Below are positions 14,950 through 22,653 of a stretch of DNA of 24,781 bases, piece after piece. Below the pieces are notes generated by a model. The model did not search any database. It was not told the DNA's origin and saw nothing but the letters and a program-made list of their open reading frames with translations. This DNA comes from DASPKW01 sp038244055 (lineage in GTDB: Bacteria; Planctomycetota; Phycisphaerae; Tepidisphaerales; Tepidisphaeraceae): positions 1-24,781 of the forward strand of contig JBBRTW010000044.1 of assembly GCA_038244055.1 (NCBI GenBank), in the 5' to 3' direction. Position numbers and translations under genes: made by a program. Positions within the stretch are counted from its first letter, which is position 1; each line of letters opens with the position of its first letter.

Positions 14950-16509
14950 TTACTTTTTATCGGGGGGTACACCTTTTTTGCGCTGGGGAGTTGTAGTTGC
15001 AGGGGGGTCGGGAATGCTATTGGTGGTAGAACTACCTATGCCATCCGGCGGAACTTGCGGGGCGCGCCATTGTGCGAGGCGCTGGCCGATGGTGGCCTCG
15101 AAACCGCGATTTGTCGGGGTGTAGTACGTCTTATCGACACCCAGATAATCTTGCTGGACGTGGCCTCCCTCATAGTCATGTGCATATTTGTACCCCTCCC
15201 CGTGCCCAAGCCGGGCCGATTGTTTGTAATGGGTATCGCGCAAATGTTTGGGCACGGGGAGTGTTCGCCCCTCGCGCACATCCTTCATCGCCCCCCAGAT
15301 GGCCAGGGCGGAGGCGTTGGATTTGGGCGCGGTGGCCATGTAAATGGCCGCCTGCCCAAGGGTGAGCTGCGCTTCGGGCATGCCGACCTTCTCGACGATC
15401 TCAAAGGCCGCCGCCGCGACGACCAGTGCGTTGGGGTCGGCGTTGCCGATATCCTCCGATGCCAGGATCGCGATCCGCCGGGCGATGAAGCGCGGGTCCT
15501 CCCCCGCCTCCAGCATCCGCGCCACCCAGTAGACGGCCGCATCCGGGTCTGACCCGCGCATCGATTTGATCAGCGCCGAGGCCGCATCGTAATGCTCATC
15601 GCCGGTGCCATCGTAGACGATCGCTTTCCGCTGGATGGATTCCTCGGCGATGGGCAGAGTGATAGTGATTGCGGATTGCGGATTGTCGATTGCGGATTGT
15701 TCTTTGTCAGTTGTCCGTGGTCCGTTGTCCGTTGCAAGAGGCGCGATTTCCGATTCAACTGACAACGGACCACTGACCACTGACAACGGACCTTCTCGAT
15801 TCTCACTTCTCACTTCTCGCTTCTCCTCCACCCTCTGCGACAACACCGCAACCTCCAGTGCCATCAGCGCCCGCCGGGCATCGCCATCGCACATTGTCGC
15901 CCAGTGCGCCAGCGCCTCCTCGGTGATCTGGACATTCAATTTGCCAAAGCCGTTCTGCTTGTCATCGATCGCCCTGCGAACGACGGCTTTGATGTCCTCC
16001 TCGCTCAAGGCCGAGAATTGGAATATCTGGCTGCGCGAGACCAGCGGGGAATTGACGGCGAAGAACGGGTTTTCCGTGGTCGCCCCCACCAGAAGGATCA
16101 GGCCGTTTTCAACATCCGGCAGGAGAATATCCTGCTGGGCGCGGTTGAAGCGGTGGATTTCATCGAGAAAGAGGACCGTGCGCTGGCCGGTGGTTTCCAG
16201 GCGCTGGCGGGCGGTGTCCATGACGGCGCGGACTTCCTTCACGCCGACGGCGGCGGCGTTGAGCTGCTCGAAATGCGCCTTGGAGTAATGCGCGATCAGC
16301 GAGGCCAGCGTGGTTTTGCCCGTACCCGGCGGGCCGTAGAAGATGACCGAAGAAAGGCGGTCGGCCTCCAGCATCCGCCGCAGGAGTTTGCCCTTCCCGA
16401 GGAAATGCGCCTGTCCGGTGAATTCCTCCAGCGTGCGCGGCCGCATCCGCACCGCCAGCGGCGCGGCCCCTTCGACATTCTTCCGGCGTGAGTCGGCAAA
16501 AAGATCCAT
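14950..16509 (-). CDS. rarA: Replication-associated recombination protein A, with in-frame repeat insert
   Basis: RarA (MgsA) is an AAA+ ATPase of the clamp-loader clade that acts at stalled replication forks. From ATG 16509 (MDLFADSRRKN) it has 519 residues, against about 440 for typical RarA. Walker A GPPGTGKT is at 59-66, Walker B VLFLDE at 112-117, then GATTENPFFAVNSPLVSRS (sensor 1 and Arg-finger region). The C-terminal tetramerisation domain has SIQRKAIVYDGTGDEHYD, RRIAILASEDIGNADP and LGQAAIYMATAPKSNA, ending YTPTNRGFEATIGQRLAQWR. Two additions explain the extra length: about 54 residues (228-281) encoded by a composite palindromic repeat between the AAA+ lid and the C-terminal domain, and a low-complexity tail of about 30 residues after QRLAQWR. 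The insert lies at a domain boundary, so the enzyme may still work. A 23-residue upstream extension to 16578 is open but unlike the family start. Confidence 0.94.
   Translation of the reverse strand: MDLFADSRRKNVEGAAPLAVRMRPRTLEEFTGQAHFLGKGKLLRRMLEADRLSSVIFYGPPGTGKTTLASLIAHYSKAHFEQLNAAAVGVKEVRAVMDTARQRLETTGQRTVLFLDEIHRFNRAQQDILLPDVENGLILLVGATTENPFFAVNSPLVSRSQIFQFSALSEEDIKAVVRRAIDDKQNGFGKLNVQITEEALAHWATMCDGDARRALMALEVAVLSQRVEEKREVRSENREGPLSVVSGPLSVESEIAPLATDNGPRTTDKEQSAIDNPQSAITITLPIAEESIQRKAIVYDGTGDEHYDAASALIKSMRGSDPDAAVYWVARMLEAGEDPRFIARRIAILASEDIGNADPNALVVAAAAFEIVEKVGMPEAQLTLGQAAIYMATAPKSNASALAIWGAMKDVREGRTLPVPKHLRDTHYKQSARLGHGEGYKYAHDYEGGHVQQDYLGVDKTYYTPTNRGFEATIGQRLAQWRAPQVPPDGIGSSTTNSIPDPPATTTPQRKKGVPPDKK
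15667..15828. repeat. Composite palindromic repeat inside rarA (162 bp)
   Basis: Three modules follow each other. First, a 7-nt array of GATTGCG-type units occupies 15667-15700. Second, arms 15704-15734 and 15756-15786 form an imperfect 31-bp inverted repeat built from GTCCGTTGTC-type units. Third, 9-nt units of type TTCTCACTT fill about 15793-15828. These are typical of intergenic repeats, yet the stretch is open in the rarA frame and its length is 54 codons. Confidence 0.88.
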
Positions 16510-16556
16510 AAGCAGATGATAGCCGCTCGGCGGCAACACCTCATCCCGCCCGCCTG

Positions 16557-16562
16557 TATAAC
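16557..16562 (+). promoter_or_regulatory. Possible -10 box for the propeller gene
   Basis: TATAAC preceded by TG lies 30 bases before ATG 16593 in the 83-bp divergent gap with rarA. No clear -35. Weak candidate. Confidence 0.35.
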
Positions 16563-16592
16563 CCATGTCCCTCTTCACTTCCGGGAGTATCC

Positions 16593-17681
16593 ATGTCCAT
16601 GCGGCCGATCACCCTACCTTTATTCGCGGCGTGTTTTACCCTGTGCTTGAGTTCGATCGCATCGGCGCAGGAGGCCGAAAAGCACCTCCTGTACATGACC
16701 ACGCCCGATGCCGCACAGCCCGGCGGCTCGGGCAATGGCCTGCTGATCTTCGACATCAATGACGGCCACAAATTCGTCCGCCGCATCGAGATCGACTCTT
16801 TCAAGGAAGGCATCCGCGGCGTATGCGCCTCGGCCGTCAACAAGCGCCTCTACATCACCACCAGCGTTCATCGACTCATCTGCATGGACCTGCTCACCGA
16901 CCAGGTGCTTTGGGAAAAGAAGTACGATACCGGCCTCGATCGCCTGGCGATCACGCCCGATGGCAAAATCCTTTACATGCCCACGGGTTGGTGGATGAAC
17001 GATAAACTCTGGATCGTCGCCAAAGCCGAGGATGGCGAGGAGATCAAGCGCATCAAAGTTGATGGCAACTCCCACAACACGCTGACCAGCCTGGATAACA
17101 CACGCGCCTATCTCGCCTCCACGACCACCCTGACCGTCATCGATACCAAAGATCAATCCATCATCCACAAAATCTCGCCGGTAGGGGAGTCGGGGGTCTT
17201 TCCTTTCACCGTCAACGGCGCTGGTACGCAGGCCTTTGTCTGCCTCGGTAAAACGGTTGGCTTCGACATGGTCGATCTGACCACCGGCACCGTGACCGGC
17301 CGGGTCTTAACCGATGGCGCGCCCATCAAGCGCCGAACGCATGGTGCCGGCCTGACGCCTGATGAAAAGGAGCTCTGGATCAGCGACCAGGGCGGCAATG
17401 CGGTGTATGTCTTCGATCTGACCGTCTCTCCGCCGAAACAGAAGGAGAAGGTGTCGATCGCCAAGGGCGGGCATGGCTGGGTGGCCTTTTCCCTGGATGG
17501 GCAATTCGCGTACACGGCGTCGACGGAAGTGATCGATGCGAAGACGAGGAAGATCGCGGCCGAGTTCAAGGATGAGAAGGGGAAGGCGGTGTGCTCGTCG
17601 AAATTCGTGGAGGTGGTGTTCAAGGGGAAGGATGTGGTTGCGGTGGGAGATCAGTTTGGCGTGGGGCGGGTGCGGAAGTAG
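16593..17681 (+). CDS. Secreted beta-propeller-like (YVTN-type) protein
   Basis: This 362-residue protein begins with a clear Sec signal peptide; the hydrophobic segment LFAACFTLCLSSIA is followed by ASAQEAEK with likely cleavage after A26. GGGAG lies 5 bases before the ATG. The mature part has repeated blade-like strands: KHLLYMTT, NGLLIFDIND, KRLYITTSVHRLICMDLLT, DRLAITPDGKILYMPTG, AYLASTTTLTVIDTKDQSI, FVCLGKTVGFDMVDLTTG, ELWISDQGGNAVYVFDL and FAYTASTEVIDAKT. Each resembles the alternating xxLYVxN/xxVxVID pattern of YVTN or PQQ-like seven-bladed propellers. It lacks c-type haem motifs and other catalytic marks. It is probably periplasmic; ligand and partner are unknown. It is divergent from rarA with 83 bases between them. 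The fold call is inference from the strand pattern. Confidence 0.78.
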   Translation: MSMRPITLPLFAACFTLCLSSIASAQEAEKHLLYMTTPDAAQPGGSGNGLLIFDINDGHKFVRRIEIDSFKEGIRGVCASAVNKRLYITTSVHRLICMDLLTDQVLWEKKYDTGLDRLAITPDGKILYMPTGWWMNDKLWIVAKAEDGEEIKRIKVDGNSHNTLTSLDNTRAYLASTTTLTVIDTKDQSIIHKISPVGESGVFPFTVNGAGTQAFVCLGKTVGFDMVDLTTGTVTGRVLTDGAPIKRRTHGAGLTPDEKELWISDQGGNAVYVFDLTVSPPKQKEKVSIAKGGHGWVAFSLDGQFAYTASTEVIDAKTRKIAAEFKDEKGKAVCSSKFVEVVFKGKDVVAVGDQFGVGRVRK

Positions 17682-17706
17682 ATCGCGATGGAATGTTGGC
17701 AAATTG

Positions 17707-17736
17707 TTGGAATCACCGCCGGCGAGTCGGTACAAT
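17707..17736 (+). promoter_or_regulatory. Possible promoter of the small acidic protein gene
   Basis: TTGGAA (17707-17712) and TACAAT (17731-17736) are spaced by 18 bases, about 90 bases before ATG 17825. The -10 has five of six consensus bases, the -35 four of six. Confidence 0.45.
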
Positions 17737-17824
17737 TCCTCTGTCGGTGTCATCGAACCGCTGGGGCGGGATGCGAGGCCCGCTGGTCACGATGGCGTGT
17801 GTGGGGAACGATGGGACGGCTCTC

Positions 17825-18076
17825 ATGATCGATGAAGAAATCACCAGCCTGCTCGAAGACGCCGGCTATCAGTTCAATCCGGCCAATGGCCGGTACGATG
17901 TGTTTTCCGGCGCGACTGCCGGCGAAGAAGGGGGTCATTCCACCGAATTCGTGGCCGATGAGCTCGGCATCCCGGCCGAGGATTTACAGCGTTGGGAAGT
18001 CGAACACGGCGGCGGCCTGGGCGAAGAAGAAAGCGCCCTCGACGCCGGCAATGTCGATGCCCCGCCGGAAGGATGA
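17825..18076 (+). CDS. Small acidic hypothetical protein
   Basis: I do not recognise a family. From ATG 17825 it has 83 residues, strongly acidic, beginning MIDEEITSLLEDAGYQFNPA. A helical start is followed by YDVFSGATAGEEGGHSTEFVADELGIPAEDLQRWE, and the tail is Glu/Asp/Gly-rich (GLGEEESALDAGNVDAPPEG). The LGIPAEDLQRW stretch could be a short DNA- or protein-binding helix, but this is a guess. In-frame ATGs at 17771 and 17792 would add 18 or 11 residues; none has a good ribosome binding site. A plausible promoter lies upstream. The stop codon overlaps a palindromic repeat. Amino acid composition and codon use resemble the neighbours, supporting a real gene. Confidence 0.55.
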   Translation: MIDEEITSLLEDAGYQFNPANGRYDVFSGATAGEEGGHSTEFVADELGIPAEDLQRWEVEHGGGLGEEESALDAGNVDAPPEG

Positions 18077-18288
18077 TTGAACCACGAAGGGCTGCGAAGG
18101 GCACGAAAGAGACATGAGCCACAGATGAACACAGATGGTCACAGATTAAACCGTGGGTCATTGTGTTGGATCAGGGAATTGAATGATGGAATGGTCTGAT
18201 GGAGGCTTGGTCATTACAGGAACCCAATCAATTCCCCTCTTTTTTCTTCAATTCATCTGTGCCCATCTGTGCAAATCTGTGGCTAAAT
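18076..18288. repeat. Composite CACGAA/CACAGAT repeat filling a convergent junction
   Basis: Right at the stop of the small gene comes ATTGAACCACGAAGGG with further CGAAGGG units (18076-18110). Then arm 18116-18150 (three CACAGATnnn units of 10 nt) pairs with the inverse arm 18251-18285, which ends four bases before the kinase stop. The interior holds a second short inverted pair (AGGGAATTGA near 18173-18182 with TCAATTCCCC near 18229-18238) and a GAATGATGGAATGG run. The whole gap is therefore repeat. It could act as a bidirectional terminator, though no clean T run follows. Confidence 0.82.
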
Positions 18289-19170
18289 TCAAACCGCCAC
18301 CGCGGCCCGGTTCATCGAGAACTGAATCACTTCCAGCCGCCGCTGCAGGTCGTGCATGTCGGCCGGGCGTTTTTCCGCCCGCGAGCGGACGCAATCCATC
18401 ACCAGGTTCGACAGGTTCTCCGGCACTTCGGGATTGATCTCGTGGGGTGTGCGAATCTTGGTATCCACCAGAAAGCTGTTCTGCGACTTTCCTACCGTGA
18501 ACAACGTCGGCAGCTTTTCGCCACACAGGCACCAGTAGAACGTCGCCCCGAAATTGAACACATCCGTCCGCACCGTCACGCCCTCGCAGCGCACCTGCTC
18601 GGGGGAGATGAAATCGGGCGTGCCCTGGATGCGGGCCTTCTTGGTCCCCATCGGGCAGGCCTGACCGAGGTCGATCACCTTCACAGAAGCATCGGCCGAC
18701 ACCAGGATATTCGCCGGCTTGAGATCGCAATGGATGTAACCGGTATCGTGCAAGCCCTGCAGGGCGGCCGCCACCTGGACGAAACAATCCACCATTTCCT
18801 TCATCGTGCGCGGGCGCTCTTTGTCGAGGGGAATCCCATCGACCAGTTCCATCACCAGGATCGCATCGGTGACTTTGCCGAGCCAGGTCTTGGTCGCCTG
18901 AAAGTCCAGGCTTCGCCGCAGGCCGGCATGATTGACCTTCTGCCCCACTTCCAGTTCCGCGCGAAGTTGCTCGATGAAGCGCTGGTCCTTGTCGGTTTTG
19001 CAGACGACATGCTTGACGGCGCAGATCTGCCGCGTTTGCGGATGGACGGCCGCGTAAATCAAGCTTCCAGCCCCTTCGCCGAGGAGTTCGAGGATTTCGT
19101 AGCCAAAAAGATTGTGCGGCGATGAAGCATGCGTCATAGGGCCACGTCCATGCACTGTACTAACCGGCAT
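18289..19170 (-). CDS. Hanks-type Ser/Thr protein kinase, single domain
   Basis: This 293-residue kinase has no membrane segment or sensor domain, so it is probably cytosolic. From the start at 19170: glycine-rich loop LGEGAGSLIY at 30-39, the ATP-anchoring Lys53 in CAVKHV, catalytic loop IHCDLKPANIL with Asp149, Lys151 and Asn154, then the metal-binding DLG (167-169) in place of DFG, then GTPDFISPEQ as P+1/APE region and TDVFNFGATFYWCLCG as helix F. The catalytic HRD Arg is Cys (HCD), making it a non-RD kinase. The C-terminal NLVMDCVRSRAEKRPADM is the usual helix I. The start has GGAGGT four bases upstream; ATG 19137 (MTHASS) and ATG 19203 are alternatives. It is converging with the small acidic gene. 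The substrate is unknown. Confidence 0.92.
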   Translation of the reverse strand: MPVSTVHGRGPMTHASSPHNLFGYEILELLGEGAGSLIYAAVHPQTRQICAVKHVVCKTDKDQRFIEQLRAELEVGQKVNHAGLRRSLDFQATKTWLGKVTDAILVMELVDGIPLDKERPRTMKEMVDCFVQVAAALQGLHDTGYIHCDLKPANILVSADASVKVIDLGQACPMGTKKARIQGTPDFISPEQVRCEGVTVRTDVFNFGATFYWCLCGEKLPTLFTVGKSQNSFLVDTKIRTPHEINPEVPENLSNLVMDCVRSRAEKRPADMHDLQRRLEVIQFSMNRAAVAV

Positions 19171-19174
19171 CCGG

Positions 19175-19180
19175 ACCTCC
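19175..19180 (-). promoter_or_regulatory. Ribosome binding site of the kinase gene
   Basis: GGAGGT on the minus strand, four bases before ATG 19170, with the same spacing as at the L,D-transpeptidase gene. It decides between three in-frame ATGs. Confidence 0.7.
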
Positions 19181-19729
19181 GCAGTGTGATTTCCGCCGCT
19201 CATCTTCTAACGTCTAACGATGGACAACAATTGCCCTGAAAGGGTCTAGCGTCCACTCCCTCTCATCTGGTTCTCATTTCCCGCCGGCCGCCACAATTAC
19301 TTGGACGCGCGCCCGCGTAATCTGTTGCACGCCGGGGGATATTTTTTTCTCGGACCTGCCGAGTTTGTCTTGTCATTGAATCGCATATCGATATGCTCTG
19401 AAACTGAAGTTGCCTTGCCCCCCATGACGGCGGTTGAGGCTCATTCCTGACCGGCCCGTCGCTCGCTGAATTTGTCACTTCAGTCCGCGATCCGCCGGCT
19501 TGGCCGCACACCCGAGTCGGCCGAATCAAAGATGACATGCCAGAGGGAATTGTGGGCCGTCTCCCCCGGTCCGCCGGGCATGCCGTGCATCCTAAACCGG
19601 TCAGGTCTATCTCATTCTACGCGCTGAGTGCGTCGTTTTAACCGCGAAAAATCGCGGCGGGCGGACGCTGCGCGCCTTCCTCGCCCAGCACAACCAGACC
19701 TCTTTGTTTTTCACCATTGGAGTTACACC
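19181..19729. other. Long divergent spacer, no gene seen
   Basis: This stretch of about 550 bases separates the kinase from the glycosidase candidate. It holds a small hairpin CTCGG-ACCTG-CCGAG at 19349-19363 followed by TTTGTCTT, a perfect 14-bp palindrome GCATATCGATATGC at 19382-19395, TTGTCA at 19370-19375 (a possible -35 with no convincing -10), and hairpin CCGCGA-AAAA-TCGCGG at 19642-19657 in the leader of the next gene. The plus-strand frame is open from 19628, but the ribosome binding site places the start at 19730. No known riboswitch was recognised. Confidence 0.5.
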
Positions 19730-22492
19730 ATGGCTTGGTCCAACCAACGGCCGCAGCGGTCCCGCACCCTTCGTCATCAATCCGGGACGCATCGGGGCAA
19801 AGTAAAACCCATTCTGGTCGAGAATCTGGAAGACCGGCAAATGCTGTCTTTCGATGCCCACATCAATTTTCAGCCCTCCTACCGCCCCGCCCCGGCCGGT
19901 TATGTCGCCGACAATGGCCAGACCTACGGCGGTCGCGCGGGCGGGCTGAAGTTCGGCTGGACCGCGCCAGGCGTCACTATGCAGGATCGCTGGGTGAACG
20001 CCGACTATCGCAAGGACAGCTTCGCCGCGATGCAATATGGTGGGAACTACACCTGGGAATTGTCCGTGCCCAATGGCACTTACAAGGTCACCCTCGGCGC
20101 GGGCGACGGCAATTCCTGGAACGATCTCAATCGCATCAATGCCGAAGGCGTCACCGTGCTCAACGCGACCACCACCACCGGCAATCGCTGGGTGGAAGGC
20201 ACCGCCACCGTCACGGTCAGCGATGGCAAACTGACCTTGAGCAGCCCCACCAGCGCATCGAACAATAAGCTCGACTTCATCGATGTGGTCTCGGCCGATG
20301 CCACGACAACCCCGCCCATCACAACCCCGCCGACCACCACTCCACCCCCAACCACGCCGCCCCCAACCACTCCACCCCCAACCACGCCGCCGCCAATCAC
20401 GCCGCCCCCGGCGACCGGCGGCGCGATCAAGGTCGATTTCCTGCCGGCCGGCATGACGCCTCCCGCGGGATACCTGGCCGATACCGGCCAGGCCTACGCG
20501 GCCCAAGCCAATGGCTACTCCTACGGCTGGAACCAGAAGAACCCGGGTATGTTCAATCGCTGGAGCGCCGCGGACGATCTGCATGACACCCTGGCCAGCA
20601 TGCAGGACCAGGGCAATTACACCTGGGAAATCGGCCTGGCCAACGGCGCTTATCAAGTCCATATCGTCGCCGGCGACGCCAATTCGTGGAATGCGCTCCA
20701 GCAGATCACGGCCGAAGGAACCAATGTCGTCAATTCAGCCACCACCTTCTCCAATCGCTGGGTGGATGGCACCGCCACCGTGAATGTCACCGATGGCAAG
20801 CTGACCATCGCCAGCGGCGCACAGGCCCGCGCCAACGCGATCGATTTCATCGAGATCACGCCCGTCAGCGGCGGGACCGGCACCACGGGTGGAACCGGAG
20901 GCACGACCGGAGGTGGCACGACCACGCCACCCGATACCGGCACCGGGACGGGCACTGGGACGGGCACCGGCACAGGAACGGGCAACACGGGCGGCGGCAC
21001 GACCGGCGGCGGCACCTCCACCACGCCGCCCCCCACTGCCGGCCTCCAGATCGGCATGAACCTCGATGGGTTCGCCGACTGGGCGACCGTCGGCGCGCTC
21101 GTGGATATGGGAACCCTCTTCCGTCAGTGGGGCAACCTGGGCAAGACCTACGAGCCCGATCCAACCCTTCCGCTCACCGCCGACAACTATCCCAAGGTCG
21201 ACGCCGGCGCGATCACCTACGCCAACAGCTATCCCAGCGGCCGATACACCGTCAGCTACGACGGCAGCGGCAGCCTGGCCTTCAGCGGCATGCAGGCGAA
21301 TTACACCGTGCTCTCCCACACCGGAGATCATTGGGAAGGCGTGCTCGATCTGACCCACCCCACCAATGGCCCGATCCTCGAGCTCCGCATCACCGGCATC
21401 AATGCCGCCAATCCGCCCCGCAATCTGCACATTCTCTCGCCCGACCGCAACCCGGCCATCAGCGATACCTTCCGGCCGGTCTTTCTCCAGAAGCTCATGC
21501 CCTTCAACGGGCCGTTGCGGATGATGGACTGGATGCAGACCAACGACACTCCCGCCACCAACTGGCAGGATCGCACCAAGGTCACCCGCTTCAGCTACAC
21601 CAGCGGAACCGGCCTGCCTTACGAGACGATCGCGAAACTCGCCAACACGCTCAAGAAGGATCTGTGGATCAACGTTCCCTACCACGCCACCGCCGACTAC
21701 ATGCACCAGATGGCCGCCTTCTTCCGCGACAATGTCGATCCCAGCCTGAAGATTTATGTGGAGTTCTCCAACGAAGTGTGGAACCCCGGCTTCGAGCAGA
21801 TGCGCGCCAACCAGATCGTCGCCCGCAATGATACGGCGCTAACTTACACCGATGACTTCGGCCGCCAGGCCCAGGAATTCGGCAAGCTCACCGGCAAAAT
21901 GGCCCAGATCTTTCAGCAGGAGTTCGGCGCGGCCCGCTTCGCATCGCAGGTGCGGGTGGAGATGGGCGGACTGATCGCCAACACCTACTGGGCCCAGACC
22001 GCGCTCAATTACATGCAGGCCACCGTCGCCGATCCGCGCGGGCTGATCCACGGCATCGCGGTCGCGCCCTACGTCGGCGTGCAGGGCGACATGAACTCCA
22101 TCGACAACGCCAGCCTCACCATGCAGGGCCTGTTCGACTGGATGAACAACTGGACCGATACGCACGTCAAAACGTGGCTCAGGGAGCACAAGGCGCTGGC
22201 CGACAGCTATGGGTTCAAGCTCGATGCCTACGAGGGCGGTCAGTCGCTCAGCTACATCAACGGCATCAACGGCGACCTGAAGACCGCCGCCCAGGATGAC
22301 CCGCGCATGGGCGCGTTCTACCAGCACCTGCTGACGGTCTGGCAGCAGGAATCCGGCGGCGGCGTCTTCGAGAACTTCTCGCTCTCGACACAGATCGGCC
22401 CCTACGGCTTCTGGGGATTGTTCCAGAGCATCGAGCAGACGACGAGCGTGAAGTACGAGGCGGTGAAGGCGATGGTGGGGAAAGTGGTGTGA
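19730..22492 (+). CDS. Secreted modular glycosidase candidate with planctomycete LEDRQMLS signal
   Basis: From ATG 19730 (GGAG 7 bases upstream) it has 920 residues. The basic N-terminus followed by VENLEDRQMLS (ending at 40) is the planctomycete-type extracellular signature. Two homologous beta domains follow, at about 41-188 and 232-380. Both have AGYxADxGQxY, GWxxxxxxxxxRW, NYTWExxxxNGxYxVxxxAGDxNSWN and GTxxVxVxDGKLT, as in malectin-like or carbohydrate-binding modules. They are separated by a TTPPP linker (about 189-231) and followed by a Gly/Thr linker (380-435). The C-terminal domain (436-920) looks like a TIM-barrel glycosidase of clan A type: LKIYVEFSNEVWNPGF gives an Asn-Glu pair (E682) and DAYEGGQS a second Glu (E835), fitting acid/base and nucleophile. 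The substrate is not evident. The family assignment is inference; the modular plan is visible. Confidence 0.8.
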   Translation: MAWSNQRPQRSRTLRHQSGTHRGKVKPILVENLEDRQMLSFDAHINFQPSYRPAPAGYVADNGQTYGGRAGGLKFGWTAPGVTMQDRWVNADYRKDSFAAMQYGGNYTWELSVPNGTYKVTLGAGDGNSWNDLNRINAEGVTVLNATTTTGNRWVEGTATVTVSDGKLTLSSPTSASNNKLDFIDVVSADATTTPPITTPPTTTPPPTTPPPTTPPPTTPPPITPPPATGGAIKVDFLPAGMTPPAGYLADTGQAYAAQANGYSYGWNQKNPGMFNRWSAADDLHDTLASMQDQGNYTWEIGLANGAYQVHIVAGDANSWNALQQITAEGTNVVNSATTFSNRWVDGTATVNVTDGKLTIASGAQARANAIDFIEITPVSGGTGTTGGTGGTTGGGTTTPPDTGTGTGTGTGTGTGTGNTGGGTTGGGTSTTPPPTAGLQIGMNLDGFADWATVGALVDMGTLFRQWGNLGKTYEPDPTLPLTADNYPKVDAGAITYANSYPSGRYTVSYDGSGSLAFSGMQANYTVLSHTGDHWEGVLDLTHPTNGPILELRITGINAANPPRNLHILSPDRNPAISDTFRPVFLQKLMPFNGPLRMMDWMQTNDTPATNWQDRTKVTRFSYTSGTGLPYETIAKLANTLKKDLWINVPYHATADYMHQMAAFFRDNVDPSLKIYVEFSNEVWNPGFEQMRANQIVARNDTALTYTDDFGRQAQEFGKLTGKMAQIFQQEFGAARFASQVRVEMGGLIANTYWAQTALNYMQATVADPRGLIHGIAVAPYVGVQGDMNSIDNASLTMQGLFDWMNNWTDTHVKTWLREHKALADSYGFKLDAYEGGQSLSYINGINGDLKTAAQDDPRMGAFYQHLLTVWQQESGGGVFENFSLSTQIGPYGFWGLFQSIEQTTSVKYEAVKAMVGKVV
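20331..20405 (+). repeat. 15-nt tandem repeat encoding a Thr-Pro linker
   Basis: Five units of 15 bases (type CCCCAACCACGCCGC) encode TTPPP repeats between the two beta domains of the glycosidase candidate. Confidence 0.85.
20939..20986 (+). repeat. 12-nt tandem repeat encoding a Gly-Thr linker
   Basis: Four units of 12 bases (type GGCACCGGGACG) encode the central part of the GT-rich linker between the second beta domain and the catalytic domain. Confidence 0.85.
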
Positions 22493-22517
22493 CGATGTAA
22501 TCTGAAATCGACACGTC

Positions 22518-22582
22518 AGGGTCAGGAGCCGGCCACCAGAAATGCCCCATACGCCGATAATCGTTCCCCGGCTCCTGACCCT
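22518..22582. terminator. 15-bp inverted repeat between convergent genes
   Basis: AGGGTCAGGAGCCGG (22518-22532) and its perfect inverse (22568-22582) enclose 35 bases and are followed by TTT on the plus strand. They lie 25 bases after the glycosidase stop and 71 bases beyond the stop of the convergent hydrolase gene. The sequence looks like another dispersed palindrome and may act as a terminator. Confidence 0.6.
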
Positions 22583-22653
22583 TTCGGCCAATCAGCGGAT
22601 GATTTCACCTGAGCAACAATGAATGCGAGCGGCGGCTGCACCGCCGTGTGCAA

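Noticed and set aside
15904..16491. Plus-strand open frame opposite rarA
   Set aside because: A mirror of the AAA+ domain; no motif of its own.
18199..19125. Plus-strand open frame opposite the kinase gene
   Set aside because: It starts inside the CACAGAT repeat and mirrors the kinase; all kinase motifs are on the minus strand.
19628..19729. 34-residue upstream extension of the glycosidase candidate
   Set aside because: No ribosome binding site at 19628; GGAG precedes ATG 19730, and the LEDRQMLS signal then lies at the usual distance from the start.
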